This document shows positions 19,481-28,332 of a DNA stretch of 64,000 nucleotides, in pieces (positions within the stretch are counted from its first letter, which is position 1; each line of letters begins with the position of its first letter). Position numbers and translations under genes: made by a program. The stretch spans positions 310,001 through 374,000 of the forward strand of contig NW_027043821.1 in NCBI RefSeq assembly GCF_037102585.1. Reading direction: 5' to 3'. The notes beneath the pieces were generated by a model. That model was not told the DNA's origin and did no database searches. It saw nothing but the letters and a program-made list of their open reading frames with translations. The stretch comes from Saccharomycopsis crataegensis (taxonomy: Eukaryota; Ascomycota; Saccharomycetes; Ascoideales; Saccharomycopsidaceae).

Positions 19481-19921
19481 TCAATATGTACGGCTACTGT
19501 ATTTGGCATCGTTAGTTGAGCTCCACTCTCTCTTTTGGATGCCAGAGACATTGGTCTTCATTTCACCTTCTTTGAGGATCTTTAAGATTGCATCTTCTGC
19601 TCTTGAGGAGCCAAATTCATTTTCAAGCTGCTGATTAGATACCTCATCCAATACACCCTCGTTACCACCAACTCTGCTATGAAAAACCTTGTAGACGGAA
19701 ATGACGTCACTCAATGGTACAGTTGAATCCTCTTTGTACTTTTCATAAGCGTCCTTGGAGTCAATAAACACACTGTAGTCGCTATCGCCTTTGTAGAAAA
19801 CTCTAATCTGATAAAATTGCGATGTTGTTAGTTGAAAACAATTCCTAATACTAAAAAAAAAAATATTCTCAAAACTCATGTTAATACTGGGTTGAACACT
19901 ACTTACTGGAGGAGAAGACAT
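19481..19921 (-). CDS. RTC3: Rtc3-like SBDS-domain protein, two exons
   Basis: Exon 1 is 19907-19921 (MSSPP) and exon 2 is 19481-19807, joined in phase 0 after removal of a 99-base intron, giving 113 residues (yeast Rtc3/Hgi1, YHR087W, has 111). The spliced product reads MSSPP-IRVFYKGDSDYSVF, then KDAYEKYKEDSTVPLSDVISVYKVFHSR and VSNQQLENEFGSSRAEDAILKILKEG. This matches the layout of Rtc3, a stand-alone relative of the SBDS N-terminal domain implicated in RNA metabolism and stress responses. Without the intron the frame has an implausible Phe-rich insert. Upstream DNA contains an AGGGG (STRE-like) core near 20130, in line with the known stress induction of yeast RTC3, though such short cores are common by chance. 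Confidence 0.83.
   Translation of the reverse strand: MSSPPVSSVQPSINMSFENIFFFSIRNCFQLTTSQFYQIRVFYKGDSDYSVFIDSKDAYEKYKEDSTVPLSDVISVYKVFHSRVGGNEGVLDEVSNQQLENEFGSSRAEDAILKILKEGEMKTNVSGIQKREWSSTNDAKYSSRTY
19808..19906 (-). other. Spliceosomal intron in RTC3
   Basis: On the minus strand the intron begins GTAAGT (19906-19901), has a CAACTAAC branch-like site (19834-19827) and ends ATCAG at 19808. It removes a T-rich, non-conserved insert and leaves a five-codon first exon. Confidence 0.88.
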
Positions 19922-20780
19922 TGTGATTGAATTATTATAAGTTTAGGAAAGTAGTGTAGTTAAATTAGTGTAGATATGATAGATGGTAAATAGAAGTTAA
20001 TGATAACAGTCTGAATTCATCAATCGTTTTAGATATGGGGATAACCATCAAAATTTATACGATTTGTAGGTTATTGTGTGGGTAGCTTTGCTTGCTGCTG
20101 TTATGTCATCTTCATGCATGCTAGTTTGCTAAGGGGGCTGCCCTGCAGAAATGACCGAACCGCATGTGCCATCAATGTACACAACAACAATGTACCGGAT
20201 GTAATAATCCCTGATCTTCAAAGAATTTTCTATAGTTTGAAGAAGTTTACACTCATTGAGCTCTCGATCCGAGGAGAGAAGAAGAACACCCTGCCAAGGC
20301 CTAATTCAATCGTTTCCACGAGGTTGGGGCCTACCATTACGATACCGGTCAAATAATAATTAGCAAAAAAATAGATATGAATGAACATTATAAGCCTCAA
20401 AGAGTGATTATTAAGTAATGAGAAATCATGGAATGAATATAAGCCGCGGAAATCAGAAGATGAAAGTGGTTAGTATTATGATACTAGAGAACATAAGTTG
20501 ATGTGTTTTTAAAGATCTAACTTGGCAACGGGAATGGTCATCTTATTCATTTGAAATTGAACGATTGGAGTAAAAAATTTTCCTCGCCATGACCACTATT
20601 AATGATACAATAATAATATAATAGTATAATAGTAATCTGGTGATACAGAAAATGATACAATTTTTATATACAAGAAGTAAGAAAAGTGCTAAGAATATTT
20701 AACCAGCAATTAAAAAAAACAACAACAACAAAAAAGCAGTAACACAACAATACAAGTTTATCCCCTTTAATTTCAAAATC
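19922..20780. other. Intergenic region upstream of RTC3
   Basis: These 859 bases lie between two minus-strand genes. The part nearer RTC3 has a G/C-rich block around 20130-20170 (AGGGGGCTGCCCTGCAG); the part nearer the twin-CX9C gene is AT-rich with an AAC/ACA-repeat stretch near 20715-20750. A 92-codon plus-strand frame around 20078 lacks an ATG start and is not supported. No RNA gene was recognised. Confidence 0.5.
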
Positions 20781-21371
20781 TCATTTCCATAACATCACCC
20801 TGGTATTTTCTAAATCATCCACGAATTGCTCCTTAATTTCATCTTCCAAACTAAGTCCTTCTTTTCCAAAATGTTTTACAAAAAGATCATCGGCCTTGCC
20901 CTTAATGAATTCCGATTCTTTAACAGATCTGGCAGATTCGTATCCAAGTAGCGACAACGATTTTTTCTGAGAGTCAATACAATTGAACATGGCTTTAGTT
21001 CTTTCATTACACATGGTGAATTTTTCAGTATAGCTCCCATTTTTCAAGCAGCTAAGTAGTAACTGCTGAACCTCGGCACAGTTTTCTAGCATTGCATGTC
21101 TCTTTGTATTCTGTAGTTGGTATTGCTCAAATTCTTCCTTTTCCTTTGCTGAAGTTGGGATATGGTTTTCCCCAAGTAATTTCTGCAACCCTTTTCCTAT
21201 GGTACCATTATTGCTATCACCACTTTGTGCTTCTGCCTGCTTGACTTCAATCTCTAACCTATCATTTTCCTTGAGGAAAAAAGTCTTTTGTTCCTCCAGC
21301 AAATCTTCCAAAACACCGCTAGAAGATATATCTTTCTTTTCGGAGGTACCAAAAAACGAGAATATCCCCAT
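20781..21371 (-). CDS. Unrecognised twin-CX9C protein, 196 aa
   Basis: The product carries a clear coiled-coil-helix signature: Cys98-x9-Cys108 and Cys121-x9-Cys131 separated by 12 residues. This is the pattern of small proteins imported into the mitochondrial intermembrane space by Mia40/Erv1 and stabilised by two disulfides. It is longer than most (196 residues), with an acidic, Gln/Glu-rich N-terminal half (coiled-coil prone, about 20-95) and an acidic C-terminal helix. The N-terminus MGIFSFFG has Gly at position 2 and could be myristoylated, as in Mic19-type MICOS proteins, although the usual Ser/Thr at position 6 is missing. Members such as Emi1 or Mic19 are candidates, but I do not see a specific match and give no symbol. 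Confidence 0.82.
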   Translation of the reverse strand: MGIFSFFGTSEKKDISSSGVLEDLLEEQKTFFLKENDRLEIEVKQAEAQSGDSNNGTIGKGLQKLLGENHIPTSAKEKEEFEQYQLQNTKRHAMLENCAEVQQLLLSCLKNGSYTEKFTMCNERTKAMFNCIDSQKKSLSLLGYESARSVKESEFIKGKADDLFVKHFGKEGLSLEDEIKEQFVDDLENTRVMLWK

Positions 21372-21660
21372 AATGTTAGCAGGTATTTTATGAATTATTG
21401 ATGATTCAAGTATCCATCAATTATTCGTCGTAACTTGAAGCATTTTTGTGATGTTTGATCATTTTTCAACAGTGATTACCCGACCTAATACACCGCCAAC
21501 ATGCATCAAAACAATGTTTGTGTTTGTGTGTGTCTCCAATCGGCGTCAACAGTTTGCTAGAAAAAGTGAGCGACAAAAAAAAAGGCGACTTTTTGGTTAC
21601 AAGCAAATAATATAAATTGTTACCAAATATTTTGAGAGAAGAGAGAGAGAGAAACAGCAG
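21372..21660 (+). promoter_or_regulatory. Divergent promoter twin-CX9C gene / SMK1 with candidate MSE
   Basis: TTTTGTGAT at 21444-21452 matches the reverse complement of the middle sporulation element (DNCRCAAAW), the Ndt80/Sum1 site that controls SMK1 in S. cerevisiae. It lies about 210 bases before the SMK1 ATG. A GAGAGAGAGA purine run directly precedes the start codon (about 21640-21655). The element is short and may occur by chance. Confidence 0.4.
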
Positions 21661-22806
21661 ATGGTAGTCTACAATGAGAACCATGAAACACCTTTCAGTA
21701 AGAAAGGCCATGTCATATATGAGAAGGCAAATTTCTTCATAGACTCTCGTTACGAAATTCAGAGGATCCTAGGAAAAGGATCTTACGGTACTGTTTGCTC
21801 CGCAATTGACAAAAAGGTGAAAGACAGCACCAGGCCTAGTGAAATCGCCATCAAAAAAGTCTCGAATATCTTCACCAAAGAAGTATTGTTGAAGCGGGCA
21901 GTAAGAGAATTGAGACTAATGAGGCATTTCAAAGGTCACAAAAATATTGTCTCGCTAATTGATATTGATATTGTATATATCAAACCTTTCGATGGTTTGT
22001 ATTGTTTCCAAGAACTCATCGAGTATGATTTGGCTAGAGTTATCCAATCATCAGTACAGTTTTCTGAATTCCACATAAAAAGTTTTTTGTATCAACTTCT
22101 ATGTGGGCTTAAATATATCCATTCAGCTGAGGTTATTCACAGAGATTTAAAACCAGGAAATGTATTATGTACTATGCAAGGAATCTTGAAAATTTGTGAT
22201 TTTGGATTGGCTAGAGGAATTTGCCCGAGTTATTTAAGAAAATCAACGTCAATAATCACCAATTATGTTGCCACTCGATGGTACAGGGCTCCTGAATTGA
22301 TTTTAAGTAAACGAAGTTATTCTAAACCGGTTGATATGTGGGCAATTGGTTGCATTTTTGCGGAATTGTATGGCAGAAGACCATTATTTATTGGTAATGA
22401 CCAGCTAAATCAGATTACTGAAATAATTAAGGTCTTGGGTACTCCACCAGAAGAGGCTATTTCAAAATATGGCTCTCGAATGGCCTGGGAGTTTTTCTCA
22501 CCCCCTAAACCCCAATACCAGGCAATTCCTTGGTGTGATATTTATGCCCATATCAGCAATGAGGCAGCTGACTTGTTGGAGCACTTGATATGTTGGGATA
22601 TATCCAGGAGATATTCAGTGGAGAAGGCATTAGACCATTCCTTCTTGAAAAGCATTAGAGATACTAATAATGAACCAAGCTGCAAACAACCATTTGACTT
22701 TAGTTTTGAAAACACAGAAACAACTTTGCCAGATTTGAAGGTGATACTTCAGAAGGAAGTAGAAAGCTTCCGTGTTGAAAGAAGTGGCAATAAAATTCAT
22801 TCGTGA
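21661..22806 (+). CDS. SMK1: Sporulation-specific MAP kinase Smk1
   Basis: This is a 381-residue MAP kinase (S. cerevisiae Smk1 has 388). The glycine loop LGKGSYGTV, the lysine in IAIKKVS, the catalytic loop VIHRDLKPGN and ICDFGLAR are all present. The activation loop reads SIITNYVATRWYRAPE: the phosphorylation motif is Thr200-Asn201-Tyr202 rather than the TEY or TGY of the Slt2/Fus3/Hog1 classes. TNY is the hallmark of Smk1, which is autophosphorylated on Tyr with help from Ssp2 and activated on Thr by Cak1, and which directs spore-wall assembly. The C-terminal extension is short, with no FERM-like or transmembrane parts. A candidate middle-sporulation element is upstream. Confidence 0.93.
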   Translation: MVVYNENHETPFSKKGHVIYEKANFFIDSRYEIQRILGKGSYGTVCSAIDKKVKDSTRPSEIAIKKVSNIFTKEVLLKRAVRELRLMRHFKGHKNIVSLIDIDIVYIKPFDGLYCFQELIEYDLARVIQSSVQFSEFHIKSFLYQLLCGLKYIHSAEVIHRDLKPGNVLCTMQGILKICDFGLARGICPSYLRKSTSIITNYVATRWYRAPELILSKRSYSKPVDMWAIGCIFAELYGRRPLFIGNDQLNQITEIIKVLGTPPEEAISKYGSRMAWEFFSPPKPQYQAIPWCDIYAHISNEAADLLEHLICWDISRRYSVEKALDHSFLKSIRDTNNEPSCKQPFDFSFENTETTLPDLKVILQKEVESFRVERSGNKIHS

Positions 22807-23082
22807 ATGAATGTTCTGTTATATATGAAATATAATTGGTGAATGTATGAAAATATCTTATCTTTCCGCCCCGCTCGTGGCACGGCTGAAGTTCAATTTG
22901 TACCATTGGGATGGTTGCATCGTAATTTTCCCGTTTTTTTTTTTTTTTTTTTTGCAATCTACTCGGTTATCGATTTTGACTCATAAAAATTGTCATATAA
23001 ATTTCAGATCAATGCTTCCGCTTATAGTTAAAGATCCCATTCTGCTTAATTGTGAAAACAAGTAATAGTTGTTGGCTCAAAA

Positions 23083-23997
23083 ATGTCCGAAGAAATCGAC
23101 ACACATCTTATTGATAATGAGGTGCCTAAAGATAAAGCTAGAGTTATCAAAGATATCACGGCGGGAACCATTGGAGGGATTGGTCAGGTATTAACTGGTC
23201 AACCTTTCGACACTGTCAAGGTAAGATTACAGTCATCCAACGAATATAAAGGTCCAATGGATGTTGTGAAAAGACTTTTAGCCAACGAGGGGCCTGCTGG
23301 GTTTTACAAAGGTGTGTTGACTCCGTTGGTCGGGATCGGGGCATGTGTTTCGATTCAGTTTGCGGTCAACGAATACATGAAAAGATATTACACAAATAAA
23401 AATGAAGGACTGGCGAATAAATCGCTAACTTTAGGTCAATTCTACATGTGTGGTATTGCCGCAGGTTTTGCCAACGCTTTCTTAACATCGCCAATTGAAC
23501 ACATCAGAATCAGACTTCAGACTCAAGTTTCCGCGGAAGGAGCGCTATACAAAGGTCCAGTTGACTGTATTAGGAAGATATACTCTGCTTCAGGAACTGC
23601 AGGGATTTTCCGTGGATTGGGACCAACCTTGGTGAGAGAGTCTCATGGGATGGGGATATATTTTGCCACTTATGAGTTTTTGATCAATGAAAGTATGAAG
23701 ACAAACAAGGTGAAGAGAACCGATATTCCTGGATGGCAACTCTGTGCTTTTGGTGGTATCTCTGGTATCACCCTCTGGATGCTGATTTATCCTATTGATA
23801 TCATCAAAACTAGACTCCAAACAGATGATCTTAAGAACAAGGCATTTAAAAACTCTTTCCAATGTGCGAAGCATATTTTACAAACTAGCGGGTACAAAGC
23901 CTTTTTCAATGGGTTCAGTGTATGCTTGTTGCGTGCCTTCCCTGCTAACGCAATGACTTTCTACGCCTTTGAATTGGCTATGAGAGCATTGGGATGA
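23083..23997 (+). CDS. YMC1: Mitochondrial carrier of the Ymc1/Ymc2 type
   Basis: This is a 304-residue inner-membrane solute carrier with the usual three repeats of two membrane helices. The signature motifs are PFDTVKVRLQ (repeat 1), PIEHIRIRLQ (repeat 2) and PIDIIKTRLQ (repeat 3). The start MSEEIDTHLIDNE and the run RVIKDITAGTIGGIGQVLTGQPFDT closely resemble yeast Ymc1/Ymc2, which are linked to glycine/glutamate and related organic-acid transport in mitochondria. Crc1 (carnitine) and Ort1 (ornithine) are related but match less well at GVLTPLVGIGACVSIQFAVNE. The Ymc1-versus-Ymc2 choice is arbitrary here. Codon 234 is CTG in the motif LWM-x-IYPID, where homologues have Thr or Ser, one of the clues to codon reassignment. 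The gene follows SMK1 by 276 bases with a T run between. Confidence 0.87.
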   Translation: MSEEIDTHLIDNEVPKDKARVIKDITAGTIGGIGQVLTGQPFDTVKVRLQSSNEYKGPMDVVKRLLANEGPAGFYKGVLTPLVGIGACVSIQFAVNEYMKRYYTNKNEGLANKSLTLGQFYMCGIAAGFANAFLTSPIEHIRIRLQTQVSAEGALYKGPVDCIRKIYSASGTAGIFRGLGPTLVRESHGMGIYFATYEFLINESMKTNKVKRTDIPGWQLCAFGGISGITLWMLIYPIDIIKTRLQTDDLKNKAFKNSFQCAKHILQTSGYKAFFNGFSVCLLRAFPANAMTFYAFELAMRALG

Positions 23998-24655
23998 TTT
24001 CATTGGCATTCTATCGTCTTCTACTGGTACTATTTCTTTGTTATTGTTGCTTTTCCATGATCTTTTTGCTTTCTTTATTCTAATTTTTGTCATTTATCTC
24101 ACTTTGATTTCTTAGTATTCTCTGTTTTATTATCTAAATTGATGGTGCTTTATTATGTTAATATATAAAGATGTGGCTCTTATCCGTAAGAACAGGGATA
24201 TTAAGCGGATTACCAAGAAATCAAAGTCAATTCATACTTCATGGTCTTTTAATGAACCATTATTTGCGTGAAAAGGTTATCGATAAAGTATACTAGTGCC
24301 ATTGATATCAATTGTTGTAGATATCTTTCAGTTTGGATTGATAGATAGCTGCTTCATGCTTTCCCTTTTGGGGATGATTCAGTTATGGCACAAACTGCAC
24401 TGGTACTACAGGCTCAAATATTTCTGACCCTAGTTATAACTGATCACATTTCAAGTGTTTCTTGGTGTTTTCAACGCTCTCTTTGCCTCTGAATTGTCTA
24501 GTATAGTAGACATATAGTAGCGTCTCAGTATGTGAATATATAATCACATGATTACAGATTGGGAAATTTTTTTTTTTTTTTTAATATTGCATTTTCATGA
24601 ATAAACAGTAGAGAGATTTTGGACAGCAATATAGTACTATCGATCATCAAGAACT
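23998..24655. other. Intergenic region between YMC-type carrier and SCO1
   Basis: These 658 bases carry the carrier's T-rich 3' end and the SCO1 promoter, with a T run at about 24569-24582. No supported frame, intron signal, RNA or repeat was seen. Confidence 0.5.
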
Positions 24656-25573
24656 ATGTTTAGATCATCTCTTATTAATTCCCTAAGATACTCAAACAGG
24701 GCCAGCGTCTGCCGCTCTAGCCAATTTTTGACTCCATCAACTCGCTTATTTTCCAGCTGTCTGGTATTGAAAAACTCATCGGCATCAACTGAACCATCAA
24801 CGGCTGCTCCAAAGAAAAGAAAACAATTAAGTAGAATAGCCATTGGTGGTAGTGATTCTAAAAAAGAAAAGCTCAGAGATGCTAGTCTGATTGAATTTTC
24901 CACCTGGAAAGCCGGAGTTTTGTTATTGGTGGTGGGATCTGCCATGGTATATTATTTCAAAAAGGAGAAGAAAAGATTGGATACCCAACGTGAAGCCGAA
25001 GCCAACAGAGGTTATGGAAAACCTTTAATTGGTGGGCCGTTCAATTTGGTCGACGACAACGGCAAGCCATTCACTGAAAAAAATCTTTTGGGCAAGTGGT
25101 CCTTGGTATATTTTGGGTTCACCCACTGTCCGGATATTTGCCCTGATGAATTAGATAAGATGGCCATCATGCTTGATAAATTGGAAATCGACCATAATAT
25201 TGATATTCAACCAATTTTCATAACCTGTGATCCAGCCAGAGACTCTCCAGAAGTGATGAAGGAATACTTGTCCGAGTTCCACCCAAAGATGATTGGTTTG
25301 ACCGGGGAATACGAAGATATCAAGAGTACTTGTAAAAAGTACAGAGTTTACTTCTCTACCCCAAAAGACGTGAAACCAAATCAAGATTATTTGGTGGATC
25401 ATTCCATTTTTTTCTACTTGATGGACCCAGAAGGGCAATTTGTTGATGCTTTGGGTAGAAATTATGACGAAAATACTGCTGTTGAAAAGATCAAACAACA
25501 GGTTGATGCTTACATTCCAAAAGACCAAAGAGAAAAGAGAAAGGAAGGATGGTTCTCATTTTTGTATAATTAG
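24656..25573 (+). CDS. SCO1: Mitochondrial copper chaperone Sco1
   Basis: Sco1 is anchored in the mitochondrial inner membrane and delivers copper from Cox17 to the CuA site of cytochrome oxidase subunit Cox2. The 305-residue product has a basic, Ser-rich presequence, a single membrane span (AGVLLLVVGSAMVYYF, about residues 84-99) and the thioredoxin-like Sco domain. The copper ligands are Cys158 and Cys162 in FTHCPDICPDEL and His249 in DYLVDHSIFFY. The GGPFNLVDDNGKPFTEKNLLGKW strand pair and the FITCDPARDSPEVMKEYL segment are diagnostic of Sco1/Sco2. Yeast Sco2 is a duplicate from the Saccharomyces lineage, so the single gene is best called SCO1. It converges on MSC7. Confidence 0.95.
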   Translation: MFRSSLINSLRYSNRASVCRSSQFLTPSTRLFSSCLVLKNSSASTEPSTAAPKKRKQLSRIAIGGSDSKKEKLRDASLIEFSTWKAGVLLLVVGSAMVYYFKKEKKRLDTQREAEANRGYGKPLIGGPFNLVDDNGKPFTEKNLLGKWSLVYFGFTHCPDICPDELDKMAIMLDKLEIDHNIDIQPIFITCDPARDSPEVMKEYLSEFHPKMIGLTGEYEDIKSTCKKYRVYFSTPKDVKPNQDYLVDHSIFFYLMDPEGQFVDALGRNYDENTAVEKIKQQVDAYIPKDQREKRKEGWFSFLYN

Positions 25574-25978
25574 ATGTGATGAATCATGTATATATAATGT
25601 TTTACTGATAAATGAACAGAAAAGAGACTGTATGTATTGTGCCTTTTTTTCGTTACTCTGAAAATCGATGTAGATATTACTAATAAAAGAAATCCATTTT
25701 TATTATCATGAATTCTTCTTTTTTTTTTTTTTTGAAGTAGAAATACATAAAATGCGTGGATTACTATATAGTCGTGATTAAAGGCGTGAACTAAAAACGA
25801 AAAAAATAATAAAATAATAAAGGAGAAGAGCTAGCTGTTGAAAACGTCATGAAACAAAAAAGAGTACAATCAGAACAATGTCGCAAGAACAACAAAAATT
25901 AATAGGCTTTCTTTTTTTTTTTTTTTTTCTTTTTTTCTATTTTCTATTTTTTATTTTTTTTTTTTAAATAAAATTAAA
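25574..25978. other. Convergent intergenic region SCO1 / MSC7
   Basis: This is a shared terminator region with long T runs at about 25718-25733 and 25913-25964 (interrupted), typical of 3' ends of the facing genes. No gene was seen. Confidence 0.5.
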
Positions 25979-27823
25979 CTAAGCGTTTCTTGAAAGAGTT
26001 CCCAAAGCCTTGATTCTTTCCCATAAGCTTATACTGTATCCTGCAACATTCAATGCGCTAACAAACTCCCAGGCCTTTTTTCCATCTGGAATAGGGTAGT
26101 CTAGAGGTTTTGGAATCTTGGTAGACACAAATGGGATTTTATCATAACACACAGATTTCTCTACGCAAAGACCTCTTAAACCTTCTTCACCTCCAAATTT
26201 ACCATAACCGGATCCTTTAACACCACCAAAAGGCAATTGACAGACGTAGAAAGTTGCAAAATCATTAATAGCAACATTTCCAGCCTTCAAACTGTCGGCC
26301 ACATAATTACAGGTCGCATAATTGTTACTAAAGACTGAGGCTCCCAAACCGTATTCAGTGGAATTGGCAATATCAATGGCATCATCAACGTCATTAGCCT
26401 TCATAACAGTACATATTGGGGCAAAACATTCATCAGTAGCAATTGCCATATCTGGGGTAACATCCACCAACAAAGTTGGGGTGAAATAATGGCCCTGAGG
26501 ATAATTTGGGTGAACATATCTTTTACCACCATAAACCAATTTGGCTCCTTGATCGACAGAAGTCTCAATGATCTTTTCCAAAGAATCAAAGCGAGTATCG
26601 GTGATCATACCTCCCATATCAATTTCCTCCAATTGGTCAATATCAGAACCTAATCTTAAAGTCTGAATTCTCTTTTCCAAAATTGCAACCAATTGATCAT
26701 AAACTTTTGGCATGGCAATGATTCTTTCAATACCAATGCAGTTTTGACCACTACTTTGGAAAGTTCCTCTCATGATAATACTGGCAATTGCCTCCACATC
26801 TTTCACATCATCAAGAACAATGAAAGGATCTTTACCACCTAATTCAACAACCACAGGAGTCAATGATTCGGAAGCCGCCTTGACAACATGATGAGCCACT
26901 GGTTTTGAGCCAATAAATGTAATGTGCGACAAACCAGGATGAGAAGTAAAATAATCAGCATCATTTGGCCAACAGTAAACCAATTGCACTAATTCAAGAT
27001 CATGGCCACAAGCTAATAAAGCAGCTCTGGCAATTTCCAAGAAATAAGTTGAGCTCCAAACAACGTGTTCCGAACATTTGATGACAATTCCGTTACCTGT
27101 AAAAATACTGGCGATCAATGGACCCATAAGATTATGAAATGGATAATTCCAACTGATCAATGCGGCACAAACCCCAGCCAAAGGTTCATATCTCACTTCA
27201 GCCCCTTTGTAACTCATCAAGATATTCGAAGGACCTGGTCTTTTAGAAGGTTGTAACGCTTTTTCACCGTGCTTGATAATCCAGTTCAATTTTTCATTAG
27301 TCACAAGAATTTCCCCCATTGAAGCACACAAAGCAGTTTTGCCAGTATCTCTAGCCGCGACTCTGGCAATTTCTTCCTGATGTTTCAAAATATACTCGCT
27401 CAAGCTTCTCAATACTTGTCTTCTTTGGGCAAACGAAGTCTTGGCCCAGGACTTTTGTGCTTTCTTAGAAGCTTTAATTGCAGCATCCATGTCATCTCTT
27501 GAAGAGCATTTGAACTTGCCCAAGAATTGAGCAGTGGCTGGACAATAACCTTGAATATTTTTTGGATCCTGGGGATCTATGATGGTTGGAGGATTCAATC
27601 TTTTACCTTTCCAATGAGGCTTCGCTTCATCGGGCATTGGTGCTTCAAATTTCACCGCCTTCTCGAGCCTTTGGGATGATATATGTCTGGTATAAATGTA
27701 ATAGGCAATTGGAAGGACAACCGTGACGAAAAATGATACTGATAGTTGGACATGGAAGAATGAGATGGGTTGATGTAGGCTCAACACATCAAGAAAAGAA
27801 GATTGTTGGGACGACATGTTCAT
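25979..27823 (-). CDS. MSC7: Membrane-anchored aldehyde dehydrogenase-like protein Msc7
   Basis: This is an ALDH-superfamily protein of 614 residues. I start it at the ATG at 27823 (MNMSSQQSS); the frame continues upstream but only through Phe-rich sequence without an ATG, and a second ATG at 27817 is equally possible. A membrane anchor lies near the N-terminus (VSFFVTVVLPIAYYIYT). The ALDH core keeps the NAD-binding GSKPVAHHVVKAAS helix, the base-bearing VVVELGGKDPFIVL and the nucleophile Cys362 in GQNCIGIERI, so it may be catalytically active, although the substrate of yeast Msc7 (YHR039C, 644 residues) is unknown; the yeast gene is named for effects on meiotic sister-chromatid recombination. 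The order MSC7-VMA10-BCD1 is the same as in S. cerevisiae. Confidence 0.93.
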   Translation of the reverse strand: MNMSSQQSSFLDVLSLHQPISFFHVQLSVSFFVTVVLPIAYYIYTRHISSQRLEKAVKFEAPMPDEAKPHWKGKRLNPPTIIDPQDPKNIQGYCPATAQFLGKFKCSSRDDMDAAIKASKKAQKSWAKTSFAQRRQVLRSLSEYILKHQEEIARVAARDTGKTALCASMGEILVTNEKLNWIIKHGEKALQPSKRPGPSNILMSYKGAEVRYEPLAGVCAALISWNYPFHNLMGPLIASIFTGNGIVIKCSEHVVWSSTYFLEIARAALLACGHDLELVQLVYCWPNDADYFTSHPGLSHITFIGSKPVAHHVVKAASESLTPVVVELGGKDPFIVLDDVKDVEAIASIIMRGTFQSSGQNCIGIERIIAMPKVYDQLVAILEKRIQTLRLGSDIDQLEEIDMGGMITDTRFDSLEKIIETSVDQGAKLVYGGKRYVHPNYPQGHYFTPTLLVDVTPDMAIATDECFAPICTVMKANDVDDAIDIANSTEYGLGASVFSNNYATCNYVADSLKAGNVAINDFATFYVCQLPFGGVKGSGYGKFGGEEGLRGLCVEKSVCYDKIPFVSTKIPKPLDYPIPDGKKAWEFVSALNVAGYSISLWERIKALGTLSRNA

Positions 27824-28332
27824 TTGTGGCAAGAAAAAAAAAAGAACAAAAATACAGAAATGAAGAAATAAAAAAAAAAAAAGGAACAAAAAGAAAAGAA
27901 AAAAGATGCTATGAAATAACGATTTGATGAAATCGGAAAGGAATGAGGGTATTTACTCGATGATATCGTATTAGGTATTTGGGGGAAATTTTTTGATATT
28001 TTTTTTTTCGGCTACACCAAATAACCAACACGTGCCAAAATGGTGGAATAAGGTAGAAACTTCATGGCATCTCAAAAAATGACAAGATAATCTGTCAGTT
28101 AACCTCTGGAATCCAATATGTTGTCAAAAAATATACCTTGAAAGTTAGTCCTACATTCCGTAGCATTCTCATACATAGAAAATAATAATACTATTCTCGC
28201 TTAAGCACAAGCAGACCGATGATGATATAAAAACACATTTAACTAAAAAGAAAAAGAAAAGGAACAAAATAAAATAAAATGAGGCAGCAGAAGGCACCGA
28301 TTTATAAATAAGTCTTTATTCTTGGAACCTTC
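27824..28332. other. Intergenic region MSC7 promoter / VMA10 3' end
   Basis: This stretch is A/T-rich with an A run at about 27870-27882. CACGTG is present at 28030-28035 (AACACGTGCC), an E-box at about -207 relative to MSC7. No gene was seen. Confidence 0.5.
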
